Below, in pieces: positions 52,945 to 63,510 of a DNA stretch of 64,000 nt. The stretch comes from Craterostigma plantagineum (Eukaryota; Streptophyta; Magnoliopsida; Lamiales; Linderniaceae), in NCBI GenBank assembly GCA_027422505.1, contig JAPQWV010000017.1, forward strand, positions 14,137,501 through 14,201,500, read 5' to 3'. The notes below the pieces were generated by a model, which did no database searches, was not told the DNA's origin, and was given only the letters and a program-made list of their open reading frames with translations. A program made the translations under genes and the position numbers. The stretch's first letter is position 1, and each line of letters starts with the position of its first letter.

Positions 52945-54200
52945 AAAACTTTTTCCTAAAAATTCGTAAACACGCAAGTGTACATATCGTTCTAACCAGA
53001 ATAGTGCATGTAAGTACGGATATCGAACCCAAAGGACTGTGTTACTAAGTACCGAAATTATATTAATTCTAGTTCTATTTGAACAATCGCAAGCTGATGA
53101 TTGATAAGACGATAAAGGAAAATGCGCATATAAATAATAAAACACGATTAAAGAGATAAAGAATAAATAGGGAAGCACGACAAAACGATTTCAATCAAAG
53201 ATAAATCTGGGGACTCCGACTGCACCGAGGACAATCATGTTATTGATTTCAGTTCTCAAAGGAATACTTAATCTTATATTGACGATGGATTTTTCCGTTG
53301 TAATTATCAATCTATCACTAGCATCGATAACCTATTCTAACATGCGAACCCTACATCTCTATCAAGATTTCTACACGTAGAACGCAATAAACTCAGAAAA
53401 TCATAAATCATCGCACTAGTCACGTAACCATCTCTAGCTTACTAATGTTCTAAAGGTATCATAATCAACGGACACGTTCAGATAATCACCTCTCAGTCTC
53501 ATATCTAAACACCTATTCATACGAAAGTTGATCAGAAATTCGTAAATATTAATAGCAGATTATGATACTCAAACATAGAGTCTCAATAGCATACGAGCTG
53601 AAAATCAATAGCAATCATGACTGGCTACATCATAAACCCGGATAATGTAACTAGAACATACTATAATTCAACAAAAGCATCAAAATAAACATGTTCATAA
53701 TAAGAGACGAACGGAGAACGGGAGAACGTATCGAATATGTAGCCGGGTCGTGTTTTGCTCGCCCCGTCTCTCGGTTGCCGTTTTTCGTCTTTTTATTTGT
53801 CTCCAAGGTTCCAGGCTGCTCCTCTCACGTTCGCTGCCCTCTTGTGCGTCTGCGTAGCTTCTGTTCAGCCGTGGTATGGTGAACTGCCGTGAGTTCTTGA
53901 TGTGGATGAAAGGTTAGTGAAATGTGTGCGCGATGATGTTTGGTTGTGTGATGATTGGACGGTGTGAGTTGAGGTTTAGGTGTGTGCTTGGTGTGACAGA
54001 ATCGAAAGATGGGTTTCAACGTGTCAGAGCTTCATTATGTCCTCCCCTGCCCCTCTTTCCTATAAGTGAAGCATCGTTTTTCTAGATAGACAAAAAGCAA
54101 CATGGGTCGATGATTGGTAGCTTGATGGTATTTTTTTATTCTTCAGCGTGACACCGCAGCCAAATGAAAAGATCTTCATCATCAATATTTCAGATCTTCT
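52945..54200 (-). repeat. probable 5' LTR of element E, outer boundary not fixed
   Basis: Sequence beyond the PBS should be the LTR. No genes are seen. A GC-richer part at 53700-53900 encodes nothing recognisable. Because the other LTR is missing, the outer end cannot be set; similarity of the next segment to 62520 onward suggests that it ends before 54590. Confidence 0.45.
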
Positions 54201-54589
54201 CGCTTTAAAAATACGGTTAATTACCGGTCAGGCCCTAGTAATATTTTTAACTCATGTTCAGGTCCCAATCAAATTCCATTTAGTATGAAGGACCTACTTT
54301 TCAAAACTGTTAGAGAAAAAGACCCAAACTATGCGATATGACATATATACCCTCTAACAGATGCAAAATTTACAAGCATTTGCCATCGTCTTCTCCAACG
54401 AGCGATTTTCGCTACAAGCTCGAATCCTCTTAAAAAAAATTTCAAGCTCGATTTGTATTGCTAATTCGCAGATTTAATCGTCAGAAATCATTGACATTGC
54501 AGCAGAAAATGATAAACATAAATCATTGAGATTGAAAAAAAATCTTCAAAAGATTTATGGAAGCTAGAAAAAACTGATATATACAAATA

Positions 54590-55560
54590 ATAGAAATCGT
54601 TGAGACTGTAGCCGAAAATATCAAAGTTTATGACCTAATATGTTGAAATTATTGTTAATTTGATCGTAAGTATGATTTGTATAACTAATTTGCAGCTTTA
54701 ATCGTCAGAAATAACGAATATAGCAAAAAATAACAAATGCATCATAGATAATAACAAATGTTGACTTAGAAGTAACACATCGCTGAAAGGTAATAACGCC
54801 TTGCGTGTCGTAAATAACACATTGAGTATACAAGTAATTGATCGAAAGGAATAAAACGAAAATCACAAACGATGCTAAAAACAGATGAAAACTGCATAGA
54901 TCACGTCGTTATTAACTCAATAAGGTTAAATAGACATCAATTTCTCATGGGTACCTCGAATTTATACCGATTAGTTGCAAGAAACGGATATCATATTTTC
55001 CCTAAATCGTGTAAAAAGAAATACTTATAACATAACCAAAACTAACAAATGTCTTAAGGTTAATAACAAATGTTGACTTAGAAGTAACATGTCGCTGAAA
55101 GGTAATAACACCTTCATTGTCGTAAAACAAAAATCACAAACGACACTAAAAAATAGATGAAAACTGCATAAATCTCCGCGTTATTGACTCAATAAGGTAA
55201 AATAGACCTCAATTTCTCATGGGTACCTCGAATTTATACCGATTAGTTGCAAGAAACGGATATTATATTTTCCCTAAATCGTGTAAAAGAATTACTAATA
55301 GCATAACCAAAAATAACAAATGTCTTATGGTTAATAACAAATATTGACTTAGAAGTAACACGTTGCTGAAAGGTAATAACGATTTCTTTGTCGTAAATAA
55401 CACATTCTGCATACAAGTAATGGATCGAAAGGGATAAAACAAAAATCACAAACGACACTAAAAAACAGATGAAAGCTGCATAAATCTCAGCGTTTGTGAC
55501 TGAGTAAAGTTTTTCGTCCTCAATTTCAGATGGGTGTTACTAATAAAGACGAATTTTTTA
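54590..55560. repeat. 310-bp tandem repeat, left array
   Basis: Three units of about 270-310 bases, marked by ATGGGTACCTCGAATTTATA at 54947 and 55219 and a diverged match near 55528. Each has AACAAATGTTGACTTAGAAG and GTCGTAAATAACACATT or variants. The region, including about 120 bases before the units, matches 62520-63510 as a direct repeat. No coding sequence is evident. Confidence 0.85.
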
Positions 55561-56282
55561 TGTATCGAATGAATTCGTGCTTCCACCCCCAATTAAAAAA
55601 TTTCGTTCAGGAACCAATTCAATATCGACTTCAACGGCCGAACAAGGTAAAAGTGATTGAATAAGATAAAATCGAATCAAACGAGTCTTAATTTAAAAGA
55701 AAAAAGTAAGTCGATAACCATGAAATTGAGAAAATTTAGCTTTCTCTAAGACTAAAACGTTTTTTAAGTGAGTAACAGTTTACCCAACAAATATAACACA
55801 TATATATGTAAAAAAAAACTTGAGAATATTCTAGAAGGTTCTGGATCGTCAGAGAATTTAACAGAATTATCAGAGAATATTTACAGGACTTTCTTAAAAT
55901 TGTACTACATTAAATGGAAATAATAACACATGTTAGGTAAAGAAAAACAACACGAACTCAACTAATAACACATTGTTCAATACTGATACCTCATAAATGC
56001 TGTTCAGTACCACGTCAATAATTCGATTAATTCGCACAAAAATACACTTTTATTTTGGATGTTTAATATGAATGTTCATGTAAATATATAATTTGATGAA
56101 GTTTAACCACCACATTCGTTTGAAAGACACATTAAGCGAAATTTGATGTTAATAGACGAATATTGATCTCAATAGATATATAAATATATAGTCCTCCATT
56201 GCAAAACATAGACTATCACATCTTTCAATGGAACATAACAATATGAATTGCACCACGAACATGTTCAAACATCAACATTAAA
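55561..56282. other. no gene seen
   Basis: AT-rich sequence between the left repeat array and element D. I see no open frame or known repeat. It ends with GTACT (56283-56287), the target duplication of D. Confidence 0.6.
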
Positions 56283-56287
56283 GTACT

Positions 56288-56623
56288 TGTAGGTCCTAGA
56301 TTACACCAACAATGCAACTTTGGACGGATTAAACACGCCTAATGATCTAGATTTTTGGGTTAGGGCGTGGGGCTTGGTGGAAGAAAAAGAGGCTCTCTTG
56401 ATTCTAAAATGTTTCTTTGATTTTCACACACAAGCACGCCTAACTATGTGTTAGGGTTTTCCTATTTATACCACAAGTTGGTATATAATAGGTGGGCTTC
56501 TTGTGAAGGCCCATTACATGAATAACTAAGAACTAACCCAACTAAGAGCTAGCCCAAAGTTTAATAAAGCTAACCAACAAAGATAATATAATGAAATTGA
56601 ACACTACAAAATATTTCCTAACA
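56288..56623 (-). repeat. 3' LTR of element D
   Basis: 336 bases, TGTAGGTCC to CCTAACA in plus orientation, no difference from 61572-61907 seen. In sense it starts TGTTAGGAAATATTTTG, shared with A and B. Confidence 0.95.
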
Positions 56624-56644
56624 ATCTCCCCCTTAGTGTTCAAT
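56596..56644 (-). promoter_or_regulatory. polypurine tract and 11-bp stem at the 3' LTR junction of D
   Basis: ATTGAACACTA (56596-56606) and TAGTGTTCAAT (56634-56644) are perfect arms; 27 bases between them hold the polypurine tract (sense AAGGGGGAGAT) and the LTR start. Same geometry as in A and B, different arm sequence. Confidence 0.85.
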
Positions 56645-58500
56645 CTTCAGTTCAGCGCGGGATATCTTTGTTGGGCATATTGGAGATCTCGATTCCTAGC
56701 AAACTCCCCCTACAAGGGATATCTCCTCTTCTTGCGGAGGCATTGATGGCTCGGCTAGGACTCACTTGTTAAGATTCTCCAATCTTCTTCTTCTCGACGC
56801 CGGGTTCGTCGTCTTCGAATGGAAGTTGTCTGGTTCGGCCACGAAGTTGACTCGTCTGGCTTCAGAAGAAGGTAGGTGTGGGGCGTAAAAAAATGTGCCA
56901 AGGCTCCATTGAAATGTGACTTTCAAGAGCAGGGAGCCCGGTCGTCAGAGTGGTCAGCGCAGTAGTGGCGGAATGTGGTGGATGAGATGTGCCGTGGCTC
57001 CTTCGAGTGTTCCATTATGAACATAATAGCCTGACACATAAGAATGTGCGCGGAGGTAGTGGAAGCCTCCGGCGGGGCGTAGTTGGTGGAGGTGGTGGAG
57101 TAGGTGTTGTGAGAGGTGGCATAGGTGGTGTGAGTGGAGGTGGATGATGGTTGCTGCTGATGCTGCTGTACGATCTTCAACTCATTTCTTCTCCTTTGCT
57201 CCCCCTTGAGATGATCTCCGTCTTCGGGATCGTCACGTCGTCCGTGGGACGAGTCTGCCTCTGGCGTTGATGGTGGTGATGGTGATGTGGTGTGGTGTTG
57301 AGTGAGGCAATCAAGTGGGATTCTCAGGAGTAGCAGCAATTGATGTTCCTCCGGGTTCAGTTTTGAAACACTGGAGAGACGGAGCAGCATGTGGTGGCGT
57401 AGGCGTAGGCGTGGTGGAGTGGTGTCGGTGATGGGACCTTTTCCTTCATAGATCCTTGTTGAGCGCGGCATGGAATGTGTAAGTTCCTCGCTGATTGCTA
57501 TGAGTCGGGGCTCCATCACGAACGGTGTAACTAACCAGACGGGGGTCACAAAGACGCTCCGTCGTCACAACATCGAAACATGTGTCCGATGTGCCGCCTG
57601 TTTGCACAGGACAAAAAGAACCGGAGAGCCACAAAGGCTTTCCGTTCGCACGGACGATGAGACAAGCTCGTATCCGTGGCCCATCGACAGTTGTGCTGAG
57701 GGTGGCTGTCGTGGGTCTTCCGCTCTCGGTCACAAGGACGTCATCAAGCGTTCGGGCAAGTTCACAAAGAACCTGCGGTGCGTAAAGAGTGTTTGTGTCC
57801 TAGAAAGTTGAAAATTTCGGTGGGTGAGGACACTAGACTCTATGTGGGTGGAAGAGGTGCAGTGAGAGGCGGGGCACTGCATGTTCAACATCAACCGTCT
57901 CCAAGTGGGGCGGTGATGGCTAACGTGGTTCCTCTTGTGCGAATGAAACAGCTATCTGTGAAAGGATAGCTGAGTGGTTGGGAGGGGTTAATTGCGCGGT
58001 TGGACCAGATGCCGCGACTTCTACTCGGGAAACGAACGAGTCGTCTCCTGTACCTAGGGCGAGGTCCGGGTTATGGTGAGATATGACAGAGGAGTGCGAT
58101 CATGTCGTCGTTGGTTCGCAACTCCTGCAAGCGACTTACTTCATCCTCCCGAGATCGTTGATTGGATCTTTGCGTGGAGGAGGATGTCGCGCGACCTAGA
58201 CCTAGACTAGAGAGGCTAGGGTAGGCTCGTTCCTGGGTTAGGATCAGGGGGGTTTCACTGATCCATGGGAACTATGGTGGCGTGGCGTGATTGCGTTGAA
58301 AGGCGACCACGAGTGATGTCGACGAGGGTGGCCCAAAACTGTTGATCAGACACTTCTGAGACTCGTCTGGTGGAAGTGGTGGTGAGGGCGTAAAGAGGAT
58401 CACGGTGGCTTAGGACGTCTCCATGTAGCGCACCATGGTGGAATGGATGGCAGTGGGTGGACGGTGGAGTCTGGTACATGAGATCCACATCGCCTAAGCA
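56645..58500 (-). pseudogene. shrunken third ORF of element D
   Basis: Pieces of the third ORF remain in several frames. At about 58255-58488 VSEVSDQQFWATL matches VPEVYVQQFWSTL of A. At about 57200-57250 RRDDPEDGDHLKGE matches HDDPDGGDRPEGE. DNA similarity to A is visible, for example GCGACTTCTACTCGGG near 58013 and 11183, and GATGTGCCGCC near 57590 and 10747. The N-terminal domain core (PWRTLF.. block) and most of the C-terminal domain are missing. No intact product is expected. Confidence 0.75.
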
Positions 58501-58565
58501 TCGAGATTGGATGGCGCGCCCACTGATTGTACAGAAGTCATGATGATTGCTCGCTTCTCTGACAT

Positions 58566-58809
58566 CCCTTCATGCACGTGGAGCAATCCGTGTAACGTTC
58601 ATGATGGGGTTGGTTGCTCGCAGTGCATACCGGTCATGAATGTGGAGCAACCCTTGTACCATTCATGCCGGGGGGTGGTTGCTCACGTCGTGTACCAGTC
58701 ATGTATGTGGAGCAACCCGGGTACCATACATGCTGGGATAAAATTAGCTGCCCTCGTCGCATACCAGTCATGAGTGTGGAGCAGCTTTCTTAGTACCTAC
58801 TCATGCTGG
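58566..58809 (-). repeat. four tandem copies of a pol-start hairpin in element D
   Basis: Units of 64-69 bases each hold one inverted repeat: 58566-58608, 58630-58671, 58695-58736 and 58764-58809. Plus-strand arms of the last three are CCGGTCATGAATG/CATTCATGCCGG, CCAGTCATGTATG/CATACATGCTGG and CCAGTCATGAGT/ACTCATGCTGG. Arms change together, keeping the pairing and one bulged T. In sense each unit matches the start of pol in A and B (HVWY..GCSTHMTG followed by GAGCAAC). The hairpin nearest gag begins 15 bases after the gag stop. Confidence 0.85.
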
Positions 58810-60050
58810 GAATCTGCAAAAACTTTATTGGGACTTTGGTACCCATTTTGGATGGGTCCTCCCTTGTTAGCAGAAAACAAGTTAAGCACATTTGGTTCAG
58901 CTATTGATCCTAAATCATCCTTTAAAGTCCTATCCAATTTGATTTGTGATTTAGGAATCCAAGTTTGGTGAACCTTAGAGGGAAATGACAATTCAGCGCA
59001 GGTGAATGTGTGCCTAGGTGTAGAAGACCTAAAGATTTTCTCCCTAGCCAGTCGCATAAGATGCTTTCTAGAATAAATCTGGACTGGGTATTTCAAGTAG
59101 GAATATGAGCTTATGGCGCTATATGCGTCATTGGATGATGAGTTGTATTGCCTACAAGAGTTCACATCATTCACTCTATAATGATGAAGGGGTGTAGTTT
59201 GAGAAGTTCGCTTGCTTGAGCTTTGAACTTCTTCGCATGCTCTCCTTTTAATAGGAGTCGAAGAGGGGCAATCATTAAAATTTTTGTTCAAGTTTTTCAA
59301 AAAGAAAGTCGATTTTCCTCTCTTTATTTTTTCTTTTAATTGTTCCTTTGAAAATTTAAGCGCTTTGCTTTTACTAAACATATCAGTATCAGTCAAAGGT
59401 GACTCAGAATTTGTAGAAAAAGCAGTTTTAATTTTTGGAACAAAGATGCTTGACTTTCTTTTCTTTACCTGTTTCGAGGAAGATGTATCTTCTAAAAGAT
59501 CATTGGAGACAGGTAAAGACGGGGAATTTTTAAGATTTGAAATCTCATTTAAAAATATTTCCTTTTCAGACTCAAACGAATTTTCGAGATTAGAAATCTT
59601 CTCTAAAAGCTTTTTCTTTTCCGCGCCAAAACTTATTCTTTCGAATTCCAGAGTTTCTTGCAAATCTTTCAATTTACGAAGAGTCTCCGGGATATCACAT
59701 GGAATAGGTTTTTCAGAATGTAAATTATTTTCCCCGTTCGAATCTAAGTTTGAAGATGTATTGCGTTCATCTAAGAGCATTTGATATTGCAAAGAGAGGC
59801 AATCTCGCTCACCTTTGCAAATATCTAAGCTTTTAGTTAGATCGCAGACTCTCTTTTCACTCATTGCTACCTTAGATTCCAAGCTAGTCAAAATTGACTT
59901 GAAGGATACTAATGTTCCTTTAGCGGAAGCCAAAGCGTCATTAGCTACAGCTAGCTCCGTCAATTTTGTCTCTAACAATGCGTAATTATTAGCATATTGT
60001 GCTTCTAATTTCGCGATTGTCCTTGCTTGAGCATCCATTTTTGTTTTCAA
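58797..60050 (-). CDS. Gag-tail coiled-coil protein of element D
   Basis: An open frame of 417 residues from MKTKMDAQARTIAKLEAQY. It corresponds to the part of Gag after the zinc knuckle in A and B: a long coiled coil (about residues 5-100 and 130-195), then a basic Ser-rich region and the shared TWIPKSQ motif near residue 370. The end of the family consensus (GGPI..WVPK) is present, but a one-base shift gives GGPIQNGYQSPNKVFADSQ here; in the neighbouring frame WVPKSQ ends in TAA at 58825-58827. It has neither the Gag core nor the zinc knuckle. In an otherwise stripped element, retention of this frame suggests it has a use in mobilisation, perhaps assembly with Gag of relatives; that is inference. 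Confidence 0.75.
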   Translation of the reverse strand: MKTKMDAQARTIAKLEAQYANNYALLETKLTELAVANDALASAKGTLVSFKSILTSLESKVAMSEKRVCDLTKSLDICKGERDCLSLQYQMLLDERNTSSNLDSNGENNLHSEKPIPCDIPETLRKLKDLQETLEFERISFGAEKKKLLEKISNLENSFESEKEIFLNEISNLKNSPSLPVSNDLLEDTSSSKQVKKRKSSIFVPKIKTAFSTNSESPLTDTDMFSKSKALKFSKEQLKEKIKRGKSTFFLKNLNKNFNDCPSSTPIKRRACEEVQSSSKRTSQTTPLHHYRVNDVNSCRQYNSSSNDAYSAISSYSYLKYPVQIYSRKHLMRLAREKIFRSSTPRHTFTCAELSFPSKVHQTWIPKSQIKLDRTLKDDLGSIAEPNVLNLFSANKGGPIQNGYQSPNKVFADSQHE

Positions 60051-61556
60051 AAATATTTTAAATAAAAAAAAAAATGGCTTTGGGAAATTTTTACTCCGAA
60101 AAGTTTGGTTCGTCGAGAAATATCGTGAAGTTTCGAAAAAACGTGAGTGTCGAAATTTTTGGTGGATACCGAAAAATTTTATAAAATGATTTCGAAAACT
60201 TCGTGAGTATTACCAAAACTTTTTCTATAATATGCCTAAACCGTCCTAGGTCGATCGTTGGGTACGGTGATCGTTGCCGCGTTTTGGATTTGCCTTCAAA
60301 AATTTTACAAAAACATCGTCTATACCGAAAATTTTGGCCCAGAAAAATTTTTTTCGGAAAATTTTTAAAAGTGTAAAATAGACAAAGTCCAATAGGCTTA
60401 GAAAATTTTTCTCTATCCAATGATATAAATTTTTTTTTTTTTTGCTCCTTAAAACCTTATTTAATCCGAGGGGGGGCCAGAATTTTTTTGGTGGTCAAAA
60501 ACGTTTAAGTGTATTTTTAAAGAGTGATTTTTGCAAGATTTGAAGCTATAAGGTGTGTTTGGATCAAGTTTAAAGGTTGGTTGCAAATTTCTCGGGGGGT
60601 GCGAAAAATGGTGTGTGAAATGTGCGAAAAATGTTGTCCCGAGAAATTTCGTTGTGAGAGTGAGTTGCGAAAATAAGGAAATTTTGCATTCAGAGGAAAA
60701 TTTCGCATGTACAGTAAAAGTTTCGCATATCAAGAAGATTGCGCATTCAAAGTAAAATTTCGCATGTATAAAAATTTTCGCAAGTTATAGCACATCGACA
60801 CGTCGTGAGAAATTTTCGCAGATTGAGTAATATTTCGCAAGTATGGAAAATTTTCGCAAGTGAGAAATCTCGCAAGTTGTCCAAATTTTCGCATGTATTC
60901 CAAAAATTTCGCAGAGAAAATTTGTTCTAAAAACGGTATTAAATTTTCGCAGTTAGAAAGAGTTTTCAAGCTGGAAAAAATTTCGCAAGTTTGAATTTTC
61001 TCAAGTGATATGGAAGTGAAGTGATGATGCGAAGTAGTGAAGATGCGAAAAAGTGAAGTTGAAATTTTTGGATCACTGTAGATGCGAAATAGTGAGGATG
61101 CGAAAATATGTATGATGAAGTGAAGTGTATGAAAATTTCGCGGGCTTCACATGCTGTAGCAGCGAAATTTCTCGGAAAAATTTCTCGGCCTGCGAAATTT
61201 CTCGGCCTGTAGATGCGAAAATTTCTCGGGCAGCGAAAGTTTCTCGGCCTGCGAAATTTCTCGGCTAAGAATTTCTCGGGTAAGAAAATTTCTCGGCCAA
61301 GAACACATGTTACTGTTCCATAGCTGCGCGACTTTTACCAGAAAAATGGCTCGTTTTCGCTCAAATCTCACTCAAAATCGACGAAACTTGTTCCAAAACT
61401 TCAGAAAAACATTCCTAAACACATAATCAACCTTTGGGATGTCTAAAAACAACAAATCGAGGTCGAAATCGCCCAAAAACAGAAAGTGACGAAAATGGTT
61501 TTTCAAGCAAATTTTCACTCAAATCTTGCTCAAAACTCGCAAATCCGGTCGCGTTG
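60051..61556. repeat. TTTCGCA / TTTCTCGG repeat leader of element D
   Basis: Between PBS and the open frame, many copies of AATTTTCGCA or TTTCGCA (60650-61020) and AATTTCTCGG (61165-61300) occur in addition to GATGCGAAA words near 61025-61110. This is a third set of short CG-containing words in the same location as the arrays of A and B. Open frames here come from the repeats. Confidence 0.85.
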
Positions 61557-61569
61557 GGCTCTGATACCA
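61557..61569 (-). other. primer-binding site of element D (tRNA initiator Met)
   Basis: Minus-strand TGGTATCAGAGCC next to the 5' LTR, as in A, B and C. Confidence 0.93.
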
Positions 61570-61571
61570 CT

Positions 61572-61907
61572 TGTAGGTCCTAGATTACACCAACAATGCA
61601 ACTTTGGACGGATTAAACACGCCTAATGATCTAGATTTTTGGGTTAGGGCGTGGGGCTTGGTGGAAGAAAAAGAGGCTCTCTTGATTCTAAAATGTTTCT
61701 TTGATTTTCACACACAAGCACGCCTAACTATGTGTTAGGGTTTTCCTATTTATACCACAAGTTGGTATATAATAGGTGGGCTTCTTGTGAAGGCCCATTA
61801 CATGAATAACTAAGAACTAACCCAACTAAGAGCTAGCCCAAAGTTTAATAAAGCTAACCAACAAAGATAATATAATGAAATTGAACACTACAAAATATTT
61901 CCTAACA
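61572..61907 (-). repeat. 5' LTR of element D
   Basis: 336 bases identical to the 3' LTR by eye. Sense TATA box TATAAATAGG lies in the stem at 61745-61776. Confidence 0.95.
61745..61776 (-). promoter_or_regulatory. 13-bp stem over the TATA box of the D LTR
   Basis: CCTATTTATACCA (61745-61757) pairs with TGGTATATAATAGG (61763-61776) with one bulged T, loop of five bases. The TATA box is in the second arm in sense. Confidence 0.7.
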
Positions 61908-61912
61908 GTACT

Positions 61913-62519
61913 AATAACATTTATAGACCACAAACACAAAATACGAAGCTTAAAACCCTAAATTCGAGGCCCGAAACCCTAAACCCTAAACCGAAACCCC
62001 GAACTCCAAAATTTTTTTAAGGTTGTAGAAATACCTGCACAAGTCGTGGATCGTTCTCCCAAAATTTCATGCCGTAAACCCTTAATCTTAACCTCGAACC
62101 CGTAAGTCCTAAACCCCAAAAACTACCCAAAAATCCTAGCGCATAGACGATAACAAATTATCCAGAAACCCTAGTGCATAGACGGAAATTTTATAACAAA
62201 TAACACTGTATTGGTAACAATTAAACCATTACGTGTACCACATTAAACTGTCCAGAAATGTTTTTGTAATATCCCGCCGAACAGTTCAGAAATTCTACGG
62301 TGGCGCGAGAAACTTTAAGGCTATGGGTCTCTCGAATCGACGTGTATTACCTTCAATTTCAACTAGAAACATACTTCCATCTACAGATATTTTTATTGTT
62401 TGCGTCACCAAAATTTTAAGATTCCGTCCCGACACCGTCGCGCTCGTGAGATCCGCAACAGAGAAAGCAATATTAATTTGTAACTGGATTTAACCAAGAC
62501 AACTATCGATATTATTATA
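61913..62519. other. no gene seen; short telomere-like motif
   Basis: 61975-61993 reads AAACCCTAAACCCTAAACC, two and a half copies of the plant telomere repeat CCCTAAA, followed by degenerate copies to about 62120. It is far too short to be a telomere. An open frame at 62233-62493 shows no domain. Confidence 0.5.
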
Positions 62520-63510
62520 TGTGATAAATCCAAATCATAGAAATTGCTAAGATTGCAGATGCTATGACCGTATATGTTGAAATTATCGTCAATTTCATGA
62601 ATGTTGGTAAGTTTCACAAAATAACAAATGTCTTCAGACTAATAACAAATGTTGACTCAAAAATAATACATCGCTGTAAGTTAATAACGTCATGTTTGTC
62701 GTAAATAACACATTCTGTATACAAATAATGGATCGGGATAAAAAGAACGAAAATCACAAACAACACTAAAAAACAAATGAAAACTGCATAAATCACGTCG
62801 CTATTGACTCAATAAGGTAAAATAGACATCAATTTCTCATGGGTACCTCGAATTTATACCGATTTGTTGCAAGAAATGGATATTATATTTTCCCTAAATC
62901 GTGTAAAAAAGAAATACCTATAACATAGCAAAAATAACAAATATCTTATGGTTAATAACAAATGTAGACTTAGAAGTAACACGTCGCTGAATGGTAATAA
63001 CGCCTCATTTGTCGTAAATAACACATTCTGTATACAAATAATGGACCGGGATAGAAAGAACGAAAATCACAACCGATACTAAAAAACAGATGAAAACTGC
63101 ATAAATCACGTCGTTATTGACTCAATAAGGTAAAATAGACCTCAATTTCTCATGGGTACCTCGAATTTATACCGATTAGTTGCAAGAAACTTATATTATA
63201 TTTTTCCTAAATCGTGTAGAAAAGAAATACTTATAACATAGCAAAAAATAACAATATCTTATGGTTAATAACAAATGTTGATTTAAAAGTAACACGTCGC
63301 TGAAAGGTAATAACGCTATGTTTGTCGTAAATAACACATTCTGTATCCAACCAATGGATCGGGGAAAATATAATGAAAGTCACAACAACACTAAAAACGG
63401 ATGAAAACTAAATAAATCTCGGCGTTATTGACTCAATAAGGTAAAATAGACCTCGATTTCTCATGGGTACCTCGAATTTATACCGATTACTTGCAATTTA
63501 TGTCGACATC
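62520..63510. repeat. 310-bp tandem repeat, right array
   Basis: Three units marked by ATGGGTACCTCGAATTTATA at 62839, 63152 and 63462, spacing 313 and 310. Direct repeat of 54590-55560. Confidence 0.87.

Larger units (their letters stand above)
45501..54200 (-). mobile_element. broken Athila-like gypsy element E
   Basis: On the minus strand, in order from right to left: putative 5' LTR, an Asp-tRNA PBS (52927-52944), leader with (AAT)n, gag, protease, RT, RNase H and integrase. Order and motifs are Ty3/gypsy of the Athila group. All coding parts have stops or shifts. A solo LTR of the C family splits RT, and the 3' end including the 3' LTR is missing at about 45500. The right boundary is approximate. 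Confidence 0.8.
56288..61907 (-). mobile_element. copia element D, non-autonomous derivative with identical LTRs
   Basis: 5,620 bases on the minus strand with 336-bp LTRs that are identical by eye and GTACT on both sides (56283-56287, 61908-61912). It has a Met-tRNA PBS, a repeat-rich leader, one open frame (the Gag coiled-coil tail), four copies of a pol-start hairpin, a shrunken third ORF, a polypurine tract and an LTR. It lacks the Gag core, zinc knuckle, integrase, RT and RNase H. LTR ends, third-ORF remnants and hairpins relate it to A and B, closest to A. It must have moved with proteins from a relative. Confidence 0.93.

Noticed and set aside
53700..54019. Possible host gene in a GC-richer stretch
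   Set aside because: No recognisable domain, short frames on both strands, and the location fits the 5' LTR of the Athila-like element.
55243..55458. Hydrophobic open frames on the minus strand in the 310-bp repeats (also 62614-62796)
   Set aside because: They vary between repeat units with stops in most units, so they are unlikely to be coding.
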